Source: an uncultured Collinsella sp. (GTDB lineage Bacteria; Actinomycetota; Coriobacteriia; Coriobacteriales; Coriobacteriaceae). Taken from it: a stretch of 11,718 nt of DNA. The position numbers and the translations under genes are program-made. Below the pieces are notes generated by a model. The model saw nothing but the letters and a program-made list of their open reading frames with translations. It searched no databases and had not been told where the DNA came from. Below are positions 5,948 through 11,703 of the stretch, piece by piece. The DNA lies in assembly GCA_900547125.1 (NCBI GenBank), contig URFU01000073.1:1-11718 (forward strand), read 5' to 3'. Within the stretch, counting starts at the first letter, position 1. Each line of letters opens with the position of its first letter.

Positions 5948-6570
5948 AGACCGAGAGCCTCTTTGACATCCCCGTACACGGTCTCGCGAGCCTGGTCACC
6001 GTTGACCGACTTGAGCAGACCCTGGCCACGATAGTAGTCGACGAGCGGGCTCGTGGACTTCTCGTAGACGTCGAGACGGTTCTTGATGGTCTCGGGCTTG
6101 TCGTCGTCGCGCTGATACATCTCGCCTGCGCACTTGGGGCAGGTGGCATCGGCAGCGGTGCCGGTGTAACCGCAGGCGCGGCAGGTGCGACGCGAAGACA
6201 GACGATCGATAATGACCTCGGGGGCCACATCGACCAGAAGGGCACAGTCGATCTCGCGACCCATGGCGGAAAGCTCGGAATCGAGCGTCACAGCCTGGGC
6301 GGTGTTGCGCGGGAAGCCGTCGAGGATGAAGCCCTGCTGGGCGTCATCGGCGGCAAGGCGCTCCTTGACAAGGTCGATCACGAGCTGGTCGGGAACGAGC
6401 TCGCCAGCGTCCATGTACTTCTTAGCCTGAATACCAAGCTCGGTGCCACCCTTGACGGCAGCACGCAGCAGGTCGCCCGTGGAAATATGGGCGACGCCAA
6501 ACTCGGCGACGAGCTCCTGTGCGACGGTGCCCTTACCGGCACCCGGAGCTCCGAGCAATACGAGGTTCAT
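5944..6570 (-). CDS. adk: Adenylate kinase, zinc-lid type
   Basis: Adk interconverts ATP + AMP and 2 ADP in the cytoplasm. The 208-residue enzyme has the P-loop GAPGAGKGT (residues 7-15), the NMP-binding region HISTGDLLRAAV, the signature FILDGFPRNTAQA (81-93) and a LID domain with four cysteines at 130, 133, 144 and 147 (C-x2-C-x10-C-x2-C), the structural zinc site of Gram-positive and actinobacterial enzymes. The spacing between the cysteine pairs is shorter than the 16 residues of the Bacillus type. I chose the ATG at 6570 because GAGGAGGA (6577-6584) is 6 bases upstream; a TTG at 6576 would touch the binding site. It starts 18 bases after secY and overlaps map by 4 bases. Very confident. 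Confidence 0.98.
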   Translation of the reverse strand: MNLVLLGAPGAGKGTVAQELVAEFGVAHISTGDLLRAAVKGGTELGIQAKKYMDAGELVPDQLVIDLVKERLAADDAQQGFILDGFPRNTAQAVTLDSELSAMGREIDCALLVDVAPEVIIDRLSSRRTCRACGYTGTAADATCPKCAGEMYQRDDDKPETIKNRLDVYEKSTSPLVDYYRGQGLLKSVNGDQARETVYGDVKEALGL

Positions 6571-6588
6571 GAGCAATCCTCCTCTAGC

Positions 6589-7875
6589 CTATTTAAAGAA
6601 TCCATCGTAATCATACATCTTGATCTGGCCTTCGAGCTTATCGACCGTGTCGAGCACGACGCCGACCATGATGAGGATGGACGTGCCGCCAAATGCCTGG
6701 ATCAGATGGTTACCCGTGAAGGAGAAGATGATCGAAGGCACGATGGCGATGAGCGCCAAAAAGACAGCGCTGGGAAGCGTGATCTTGTTAAGCGCGTTCT
6801 TGATGTAGGCCGCGGTAGCCCTACCCGGACGGACGCCCGGAATAAAGCCGCCCTGCTTCTTAAGGTTATCGGCCGTGTCATCGGGGTTGAACACCATGGA
6901 GGTGTAGAAGTACGCGAAGAACACGATGAGGACAACGTTAAGCACCCAGTTGAGCCAACCGGTCGAAAGCGCGGAGGCAACTGCCTGGATCCAGCCGATG
7001 CCGGGGAAGAACACGGCAATCTGAGCCGGGAAGTACAGCAGCGCCGAAGCGAAGATGATCGGCACGACACCCGCGGTGTTGACCTTGATGGGCAGGTAGG
7101 TGGTCTGGCCACCCATCATGCGACGGCCCACGACGCGCTTGGCGTAGGAGACCGGGATGCGGCGCTGGCCGCGCTCAAGGAAAACAATCAGCGGGATAAC
7201 CAGCAGAATGATGGCGCAGATGATCACCATGGTGATGATGCCACCGGCATTGCCCTCAGTGCTGGAGAAGATAGCCTGCGGCAGACCGGCCATGATGTTC
7301 GCAAAGATGATCAGCGACATGCCATTGCCAATACCGCGCTGGGTGATGAGCTCACCAATCCACATGATCAGCATGGCGCCCGCGGTGAGCGTACCGACAA
7401 TCATGAGGTCGAAGATGATCTCGGGAGCGCCGGCGCCATTGAAGCTGATGCCGAAGCTCTTAAAGAGGAAGAGGTAACCCACGGAGTTGAGGATTGCCAG
7501 AGCCAAGGTGAGGTAACGCGAATACTGCGTAATCTTGGTCTGACCGACCTCGCCCTCGCGGGCAAGCTCATGCAGGGAAGGCACGACGGCCTGGAGCATC
7601 TGGAGGATGATCGAGCTGGTGATGTAAGGCATGATGCCCAGCGAAAACACCGACACATAGCTCAACGCGCCGCCAGAGAAAAGATTCAGGAGGGCCATAG
7701 CACCTGCGGCGACCGAATTGTTATCGGTCGAGAAAAGGCCCAGCATCCCCTGGAAGGGAATGCCGGGCACAGGAACGTGCGCACCAATGCGGTACACGAC
7801 GAGCATAGCTATGGTAAAAAGAATCTTTTCGCGCAATTCTTTGATGCGGAAAGCATTCTTAAGACCATTTAGCAC
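6589..7875 (-). CDS. secY: Protein translocase channel subunit SecY (GTG start)
   Basis: SecY is the ten-helix channel of the SecYEG translocon in the cytoplasmic membrane. The 428-residue protein shows ten hydrophobic segments and the family signatures: GAHVPVPGIPF after the first helix (plug region follows), TQRGIGNGMSLIIFANI (178-194), the cytoplasmic loop FLERGQRRIPVSYAKR (232-247), KVNTAGVVPIIFASALL (264-280) and ADNLKKQGGFIPGVRPGR (335-352). The start is a GTG at 7875, giving the family's usual N-terminus (MLNGLKNAFRIKELREK); it overlaps the end of rplO by 7 bases, which suggests translational coupling. AAAGG lies 10 bases upstream inside rplO. Length is normal. The membrane protein is made from the same message as ribosomal proteins. 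Very confident. Confidence 0.98.
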   Translation of the reverse strand: MLNGLKNAFRIKELREKILFTIAMLVVYRIGAHVPVPGIPFQGMLGLFSTDNNSVAAGAMALLNLFSGGALSYVSVFSLGIMPYITSSIILQMLQAVVPSLHELAREGEVGQTKITQYSRYLTLALAILNSVGYLFLFKSFGISFNGAGAPEIIFDLMIVGTLTAGAMLIMWIGELITQRGIGNGMSLIIFANIMAGLPQAIFSSTEGNAGGIITMVIICAIILLVIPLIVFLERGQRRIPVSYAKRVVGRRMMGGQTTYLPIKVNTAGVVPIIFASALLYFPAQIAVFFPGIGWIQAVASALSTGWLNWVLNVVLIVFFAYFYTSMVFNPDDTADNLKKQGGFIPGVRPGRATAAYIKNALNKITLPSAVFLALIAIVPSIIFSFTGNHLIQAFGGTSILIMVGVVLDTVDKLEGQIKMYDYDGFFK

Positions 7876-8318
7876 GGCAGCTCGACCTTTCCGCCGGCGG
7901 CCTCGATCTTGGCCTGCGCAGAAGCGCCGACCTTGTCGACCTTGACCGTGAACTTCTTGGTGAGCTCACCATTGCCGAGCACCTTGACGGGCTCGAACTC
8001 GCTCTTGGTGATGCGAGCGGCCTTAAGAGCGGCACCGTCGATCACAGCGCCGTCCTCGAACTTACGCTCGAGACGCTCAACGTTAACAGCGGTGTACTCG
8101 ATACGACGGGGGTTACGGAAGCCCGGAAGCTTGGGCAGGCGCATAGCCAGCGGAGTCTGGCCACCCTCGAAGCCGGCACCCTTGGTGCCGCCAGAGCGGG
8201 AACCCTGGCCCTTCTGACCGCGGCCAGAAGTGGTGCCGTGACCCGAAGAATTGCCACGGCCGACGCGCTTACGGTTCTTGGTGGAACCGGGCGCGGGAGT
8301 AAGATCGTGAAGCTGCAT
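7869..8318 (-). CDS. rplO: 50S ribosomal protein L15
   Basis: L15 is a late-assembly 50S protein whose extended N-terminal arm threads into 23S rRNA. The 149-residue protein has the glycine-rich arm RVGRGNSSGHGTTSGRGQKGQ (about 18-38 by parts), then RSGGTKGAGFEGGQTPLAMRLPKLPGF, and a globular C-terminal domain. Length is typical. ATG at 8318 has GAGGAG, located in the last codons of rpmD. Its 3' end overlaps the secY start by 7 bases, so the last codons of L15 (ending in Cys) also encode the secY GTG start. Very confident. Confidence 0.98.
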   Translation of the reverse strand: MQLHDLTPAPGSTKNRKRVGRGNSSGHGTTSGRGQKGQGSRSGGTKGAGFEGGQTPLAMRLPKLPGFRNPRRIEYTAVNVERLERKFEDGAVIDGAALKAARITKSEFEPVKVLGNGELTKKFTVKVDKVGASAQAKIEAAGGKVELPC

Positions 8319-8321
8319 TTG

Positions 8322-8504
8322 CTACTCCTCTACAATCTCGACAAGGTGCTTGACCTTGAAGATCATGCCGCGGACGGACTCGTTGTCAGCAATCTCGCGA
8401 ACCTCGCGGATCCTGTGGAGACCGAGGGCACGGACAGTACGGACCTGGTCCTGCTTGCAACCGTTGGTGCTGCGGACCTGCTTGATCTTGATGGTGTCAG
8501 CCAT
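8322..8504 (-). CDS. rpmD: 50S ribosomal protein L30
   Basis: L30 is a small 50S subunit protein. The 60-residue product has the usual strand-helix pattern: IKIKQVRSTNG (4-14), QDQVRTVRALGLHRIREVREIAD (about 18-40) and the end KVKHLVEIVEE. The family-typical RSTNG and LGL(H/R) motifs are present. The ATG at 8504 follows the rpsE stop by 2 bases, and its binding site AAGGAG lies within the end of rpsE, so translation is probably coupled. The stop is 3 bases before the rplO start. Very confident. Confidence 0.97.
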   Translation of the reverse strand: MADTIKIKQVRSTNGCKQDQVRTVRALGLHRIREVREIADNESVRGMIFKVKHLVEIVEE

Positions 8505-8506
8505 GC

Positions 8507-9031
8507 TTAGTTCTCCTTACCGACGAACATCTCGGAGACCGTCAGGCCACGGCGAGCCGCGACGTCCTCAGGGCTGGAGAGCTCCTTGAGGCCCTCGACG
8601 GCAGCCTTGATGATGTTAAGGCCGTTGTCGGTACCGAGGGACTTGGACAGGACGTTCTTGATGCCAGCAAGCTCGAAGAGGGGACGCACAGCGCCGCCGG
8701 CGATAACGCCGGTACCCTCGACAGCGGGCTTGATGATGATGCGGCCGGCACCAAAGTGGCCGAGAACCTCGTGCGGAATGGTGCCCTGCTCGGTCACCGG
8801 CACGTGGAACATGTTCTTCTTGGCATCGAGAGACGCCTTGGAGATGGCCATGGGCACCTCAGCGGACTTGCCCATGCCAACGCCGACGTTGCCCTTGCCG
8901 TCGCCAACGACGACGAGAGCGACGAGGCTCATGCGACGACCACCCTTGACGGTCTTCGACACGCGGTTGATGTAAACGACGCGCTCCTCGAACTCGGAGG
9001 CCTCGCGCTGCTGCTTCTGATTACGAGCCAT
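8507..9031 (-). CDS. rpsE: 30S ribosomal protein S5
   Basis: S5 is a 30S protein at the mRNA entry and is involved in decoding accuracy. The 174-residue protein contains the double-stranded-RNA-binding-like N-terminal domain with the signature GGRRMSLVALVVVGDGKGNVGVGMGKSAEVPMAI (about 30-63 by parts) and the C-terminal domain with GTGVIAGGAVRPLFELAGIKNVLSKSLGT. No odd substitutions are apparent. ATG at 9031 has GGAGGT 9 bases upstream. It follows rplR by 14 bases and nearly abuts rpmD. Very confident. Confidence 0.98.
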   Translation of the reverse strand: MARNQKQQREASEFEERVVYINRVSKTVKGGRRMSLVALVVVGDGKGNVGVGMGKSAEVPMAISKASLDAKKNMFHVPVTEQGTIPHEVLGHFGAGRIIIKPAVEGTGVIAGGAVRPLFELAGIKNVLSKSLGTDNGLNIIKAAVEGLKELSSPEDVAARRGLTVSEMFVGKEN

Positions 9032-9045
9032 GTGCTACATACCTC

Positions 9046-9414
9046 CTAGAACTCGAGACCGGCGGCACGAGCACCGTCGGCGAGGGCCTTGACGCGGCCA
9101 TGGTAGATACGGCCACCGCGATCGAAAGCGACCTTGGTGATGCCGGCCTCGATGGCACGCTTGCCAACGAGCTGACCGACCTTCTCCGCAGCCTCCTTGT
9201 TCGAGGTGTGGGTGCCCTTGAACTCGGCCTCGAGAGTCGAGGCAGAGACGAGCGTCAGGCTGGAGCCCTTGCTGTCGTCGATGATCTGGGCATAGATGTT
9301 GGCGTTAGTACGGGTCACGCGAAGACGCGGACGCTCGGCGGTACCCGAGACCTTGCCGCGAACACGACGCTGACGACGCTTGAGGCCTTCCAGCTTCGCC
9401 TTATGCTTGTTCAT
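9046..9414 (-). CDS. rplR: 50S ribosomal protein L18
   Basis: L18 binds 5S rRNA together with L5 and helps dock it into the central protuberance. The 122-residue protein has the basic N-terminus KLEGLKRRQRRVRGKVSGTAERPRLRVTRTN, the strand IYAQIIDDSKGSSLTLVSAST and the C-terminal signature VAFDRGGRIYHGRVKALADGAREAGLEF-like end (here ADGARAAGLEF). Length is typical. ATG at 9414 has AGGAG upstream. A 75-base gap with a stable hairpin separates it from rplF. Very confident. Confidence 0.98.
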   Translation of the reverse strand: MNKHKAKLEGLKRRQRRVRGKVSGTAERPRLRVTRTNANIYAQIIDDSKGSSLTLVSASTLEAEFKGTHTSNKEAAEKVGQLVGKRAIEAGITKVAFDRGGRIYHGRVKALADGARAAGLEF

Positions 9415-9442
9415 ACGTAAACTCCTAAAAAGGTTGATCTTG

Positions 9443-9464
9443 CCAGCACCTAACGGGGTGCTGG
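9443..9464 (-). other. Perfect hairpin in the rplF-rplR gap
   Basis: CCAGCACC and GGTGCTGG form a perfect 8-base-pair stem around a 6-base loop. It begins 25 bases after the rplF stop and ends 28 bases before the rplR start. The next T-run (five T's) is about 11 bases farther downstream, too far for a standard terminator. It may be an mRNA processing or stability element, or a translational regulator. Confidence 0.6.
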
Positions 9465-9489
9465 TCTTATGCGAGTGAGTCGGTTACGA

Positions 9490-10026
9490 CTACTTGGCGG
9501 CCTTACCCAGCTTGCGGCGGATGTGCTCGCCAACATAGTGGATACCCTTGCCCTTGTAAGGCTCGGGAGGACGATGGCCGCGGATCTCAGCGGCGATCTG
9601 ACCGACCTGCTGCTTGTTGATACCCTTGACGTTCACGTGGGTGTTGTCGGGAACCTCGAAGGTGATGCCCTCGGGAGCCTCGACGATCACGGGGTGCGAG
9701 AAGCCCAGGGAGAACTCGAGGTTCTTGCCCTTCTGCTGCACGCGGTAACCGACGCCGGCGAGCTCGAGCTTCTTCTCGAAGCCCTCGGAAACGCCAACAA
9801 CCATGTTGTGGATGAGGGCGCGGGTGAGGCCGTGGCGGGCACGGGTCTCACGCTCGTCGTCGGGACGGGAAACGGTGAGGACGTTGTCCTCGACGTTGAT
9901 AGCGAGCTTCTCAAAGACATCGAGCTCGAGCTGGCCCTTGGGGCCCTTGACGACAACGTTGTTGCCGTTGACTGCCACTTCGACTCCGGCGGGAATCTGG
10001 ACAGGCTTATTACCGATACGAGACAC
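9490..10026 (-). CDS. rplF: 50S ribosomal protein L6 (GTG start)
   Basis: L6 binds 23S rRNA near the sarcin-ricin loop and the factor-binding site. The 178-residue protein has two repeated L6 domains: SRIGNKPVQIPAGVEVAVNGNNVVVKGPKGQL at the N-terminus and the C-terminal signature KGINKQQVGQIAAEIRGHRPPEPYKGKGIHY. Length is typical. The start codon is GTG at 10026, set 6 bases after a strong AAAGGAG; the conserved N-terminus (M)SRIGNKPV begins exactly there. It lies 33 bases after rpsH. Very confident. Confidence 0.98.
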   Translation of the reverse strand: MSRIGNKPVQIPAGVEVAVNGNNVVVKGPKGQLELDVFEKLAINVEDNVLTVSRPDDERETRARHGLTRALIHNMVVGVSEGFEKKLELAGVGYRVQQKGKNLEFSLGFSHPVIVEAPEGITFEVPDNTHVNVKGINKQQVGQIAAEIRGHRPPEPYKGKGIHYVGEHIRRKLGKAAK

Positions 10027-10059
10027 GGTGATCTCCTTTCCTTCTACCTACCGAGCGAA

Positions 10060-10458
10060 TTACCAGACGTAAGCGATGATCTCGCCGCCGACGTTGTGCT
10101 TGCGAGCATCGCGGTCGGTCATGACGCCATGGCTGGTGGAAATAATGGCGGTACCAAGGCCACCGCGGACGCGGGGCATGTCGGCAACGCCGGTGTACTT
10201 ACGCAGGCCCGGTTTGGAAATGCGGCGGATGCCGTTGATGACCTTAGCCTTCTTGGGACCATACTTAAGCGTGATGTGCAGAGTCTTCTGGGGAACGGTG
10301 TCCTCGACATCGTAGCCCTCGATGTAGCCCTCCTCGTGCAGAACACGAGCGATCTCGACGAGCTTCTTGCTGCTCGGCATGGAGACCGTGGCCTTGTTCA
10401 CAGAGTTAGCGTTACGGATGCGCGTAAGCATATCTGCGATCGGGTCTGTAAGGTTCAT
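10060..10458 (-). CDS. rpsH: 30S ribosomal protein S8
   Basis: S8 is a primary 16S rRNA-binding protein in 30S assembly and, in E. coli, the translational repressor of the spc operon. The 132-residue protein begins NLTDPIADMLTRIRNANSV and ends with the family signature TSHGVMTDRDARKHNVGGEIIAYVW; KPGLRKYTG is also conserved. ATG at 10458 has AAGGAG upstream. A 119-base gap with two hairpins lies between rpsZ and this gene. Whether S8 binds those structures or the rplE leader cannot be judged from the sequence. Very confident of the identity. Confidence 0.98.
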   Translation of the reverse strand: MNLTDPIADMLTRIRNANSVNKATVSMPSSKKLVEIARVLHEEGYIEGYDVEDTVPQKTLHITLKYGPKKAKVINGIRRISKPGLRKYTGVADMPRVRGGLGTAIISTSHGVMTDRDARKHNVGGEIIAYVW

Positions 10459-10499
10459 ACAGATTCTCCTTCGTTCTTGATGAACACGTGCTCTTGGTT

Positions 10500-10522
10500 C
10501 TTCGCCGCCCTTAACGGCAAAG
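10500..10522 (-). other. Hairpin in the rpsZ-rpsH gap (proximal to rpsH)
   Basis: On the transcribed strand CTTTGCCG pairs with CGGCGAAG (8 pairs, one of them U-G) around the loop TTAAGGG. It lies about 40 bases upstream of the rpsH start. No U-tract follows, so termination is unlikely. Confidence 0.5.
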
Positions 10523-10543
10523 CCTATTTAGCGCGTTTTCCCT

Positions 10544-10565
10544 GTTCCAAACTGATGCTTGAAAC
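10544..10565 (-). other. Hairpin in the rpsZ-rpsH gap (proximal to rpsZ)
   Basis: On the transcribed strand GTTTCAAG pairs with TTTGGAAC (8 pairs, two of them wobble) around the loop CATCAG. It starts 12 bases after the rpsZ stop. It is A/U-richer and weaker than the others in the operon, and no U-tract follows. Confidence 0.4.
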
Positions 10566-10577
10566 GCTGGTAGTGAC

Positions 10578-10763
10578 TTACCAGCTGGCCTTCTTAACGC
10601 CGGGAAGCTCGCCCTTGAGTGCAAGCTCGCGGAAGCAGACACGGCACAGGCCGAACTTGCGGTACACAGAGTGCGGACGGCCGCAGCGCTGGCAGCGCGT
10701 GTACTCACGAGTAGAGAACTTCTGCTTGCGATTGCACTTGACGATCATCGATGTCTTAGCCAC
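10578..10763 (-). CDS. rpsZ: 30S ribosomal protein S14, zinc-binding type Z (GTG start)
   Basis: S14 is a 30S head protein. The 61-residue form here is the short type Z with a zinc ribbon: Cys24, Cys27, Cys40 and Cys43 (TRCQRCGRP and GLCRVCFRELA), and the usual end GELPGVKKASW. An extra cysteine at position 10 is not part of the four-ligand site. The start is GTG at 10763, 6 bases after a strong GGAGG. The short zinc form replaces the longer RpsN of many Gram-negatives and is the standard housekeeping form of Gram-positive spc operons. It is flanked by unusually long gaps (79 and 119 bases), each with hairpins. Very confident. Confidence 0.98.
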   Translation of the reverse strand: MAKTSMIVKCNRKQKFSTREYTRCQRCGRPHSVYRKFGLCRVCFRELALKGELPGVKKASW

Positions 10764-10797
10764 TTATATCCTCCTCACATAGAGTATTGTTCGCCCC

Positions 10798-10827
10798 AAG
10801 CGCCGCCCCCTTGTGGGAACGGCGCTT
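10798..10827 (-). other. Strong hairpin in the rplE-rpsZ gap
   Basis: On the transcribed strand AAGCGCCG pairs perfectly with CGGCGCTT, and the stem continues inwards by two U-G and three C-G pairs to a loop of ACAA: 13 pairs in 30 bases. It begins 15 bases after the rplE stop codon. GGGG rather than a U-tract follows, so it is not a normal terminator. It is the most stable structure within the coding part of the operon; an mRNA processing or 3'-protection role is plausible but not shown. Confidence 0.7.
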
Positions 10828-10842
10828 ATAGGGCAGGTGAAC

Positions 10843-11400
10843 CTATTTCTTGAACGGGAAACCGAAGGCGTCCAGAAGGGCCTTGGCCTCCTCATCGGTG
10901 TTGGCGGTGGTCACGAAAGTGATGTCCATACCACGCTGGTGATCGACGGAGTCGAAGTCGATCTCGGGGAAGATGAGCTGCTCGGTGACGCCCATGGAGA
11001 AGTTACCACGGCCGTCGAAGCTCTTGGGGGAGATGCCGCGGAAGTCGCGGATACGGGGGATCGCGACGGAGGTCAGACGATCGAAGAACTCCCACATACG
11101 GTCGCCACGCAGGGTAACCTTGCAGCCGATCGGCATACCAGCGCGCAGGCGGAAGGTAGCGATGGACTTGCGGGCACGGGTGATCATCGGCTGCTGGCCG
11201 GTGATGGCGCGCAGGTCGCGCACGGCACCGTCGATGGCCTTGGAATCGGTAGCGGCCTCGCCGACACCCATGTTCACGACGATCTTCTCAAACTTGGGGA
11301 TCATCATGACGTTCTCGTACTGGAACTTGTCCTGAAGCTGCTGCTTGACCTCGTTGTTGTACTTGGTCTTCAGACGCGGCACATACTTCTCTTCTGCCAT
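10843..11400 (-). CDS. rplE: 50S ribosomal protein L5
   Basis: L5 binds 5S rRNA and contacts P-site tRNA and the 30S head. The 185-residue protein has the conserved blocks VMMIPKFEKIVVNMGVGEA, ITGQQPMITRARKSIATFRLRAGMPIGCKVTLRGDRMWEF, and the RGISPKSFDGRGNFSMGVTEQLIFPEID segment, ending LLDAFGFPFKK. Length is typical. ATG at 11400 has AAGGAG 7 bases upstream. In nearly all bacteria rplX (L24) lies directly before rplE; here the upstream 318 bases have no gene, and a promoter and structured leader instead, so rplE is the first gene of a transcription unit. Very confident of identity. Confidence 0.98.
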   Translation of the reverse strand: MAEEKYVPRLKTKYNNEVKQQLQDKFQYENVMMIPKFEKIVVNMGVGEAATDSKAIDGAVRDLRAITGQQPMITRARKSIATFRLRAGMPIGCKVTLRGDRMWEFFDRLTSVAIPRIRDFRGISPKSFDGRGNFSMGVTEQLIFPEIDFDSVDHQRGMDITFVTTANTDEEAKALLDAFGFPFKK

Positions 11401-11425
11401 TGTTCACTCCTTCTTGGGGTTTTAA

Positions 11426-11520
11426 GCACGGGGCGTGGCCACGATGGGTTGTCCTCGTGCCTCCTGGCTGCATCCGCGCCGCTCATGGCATTTCGCGGTT
11501 TGGACTCGACGCAGCAGGAG
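11426..11520 (-). promoter_or_regulatory. Structured 5' leader of the rplE operon (candidate r-protein-responsive element)
   Basis: Between the predicted transcription start and the rplE binding site, the transcribed strand can form a 13-pair stem (11520-11508 with 11474-11461: CTCCTGCTGCGTC against GATGCAG-C-CAGGAG) interrupted only by one bulged C and one G-U pair. It encloses a 33-base loop region with a small CCGC/GCGG hairpin. Directly after it GCACG (11460-11456) and CGTGC (11430-11426) can pair around a short palindrome CGTGGCCACG (11434-11443). A leader of about 130 bases with this much pairing is typical of regulated r-protein operons, but I recognise no known leader family. Pairing is seen, function is inference. 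Confidence 0.5.
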
Positions 11521-11537
11521 CCGACAAAACAATCGGT

Positions 11538-11566
11538 ACTATACGCGCATCGGGAGCGTATTTCCA
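11538..11566 (-). promoter_or_regulatory. Candidate housekeeping promoter for rplE operon
   Basis: TGGAAA (11566-11561, 4 of 6 to TTGACA) and TATAGT (11543-11538, 5 of 6 to TATAAT) are separated by exactly 17 bases on the minus strand, in an A/T-rich island of an otherwise G/C-rich region. The predicted start is near 11531, giving a leader of about 130 bases before rplE. It is the best promoter match in the window. Confidence 0.65.
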
Positions 11567-11586
11567 GAAAAACCTCGTCTGCCTGC

Positions 11587-11602
11587 ACAACTCCACAACT
11601 CC
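11587..11602 (-). repeat. Tandem 8-base repeat upstream of the promoter
   Basis: GGAGTTGT occurs twice in direct tandem on the minus strand, centred about 64 bases upstream of the predicted transcription start of the rplE operon. It could be a regulator site; only two copies are present, so chance is possible. Confidence 0.5.
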
Positions 11603-11636
11603 CCCGCACATATGTGTCCTAGGGGACCGAAATGGC

Positions 11637-11703
11637 AGTTGCGGTGAAATAGGGACTGTTTGACGGCTTAACTGGCTTAAACAGTCCGTATTTCACCGCA
11701 ACT
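11637..11703. repeat. 25-base near-perfect inverted repeat, possible palindromic mobile repeat
   Basis: The arms 11637-11661 (AGTTGCGGTGAAATAGGGAC then TGTTT) and 11679-11703 are inverted copies, matching at 24 of 25 positions (one G/G mismatch, 11652 against 11688), with a 17-base spacer containing GGCTTA twice. No U-tract follows on either strand, and I see no target-site duplication. Its size and symmetry resemble dispersed palindromic repeats (REP-like or a miniature inverted-repeat element) rather than a terminator. It lies about 70 bases upstream of the rplE promoter -35 box. The repeat is certain; its nature is inference. Confidence 0.8.

Noticed and set aside
6487..7872. 461-codon open frame on the plus strand
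   Set aside because: It mirrors adk and secY, which share a frame. The product is rich in Asp, His, Glu and Arg, the complement of membrane-protein codons, and has no recognisable domain.
9423..9464. rplF-rplR hairpin as intrinsic terminator
   Set aside because: A run of five T's occurs only about 11 bases after the stem, too far for termination, and essential genes follow.
9469..10782. 437-codon open frame on the plus strand
   Set aside because: It is antisense to rplF and rpsH and part of rpsZ; codon bias explains it and no ribosome binding site precedes it.
11370..11609. 79-codon minus-strand frame upstream of rplE as rplX or its remnant
   Set aside because: It runs into rplE in a different frame and has no similarity to the KOW-type sequence of L24.
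11637..11703. Inverted repeat as a CRISPR unit or a simple terminator
   Set aside because: There is one copy only, no spacer array, no cas genes, and no U-tract on either strand.
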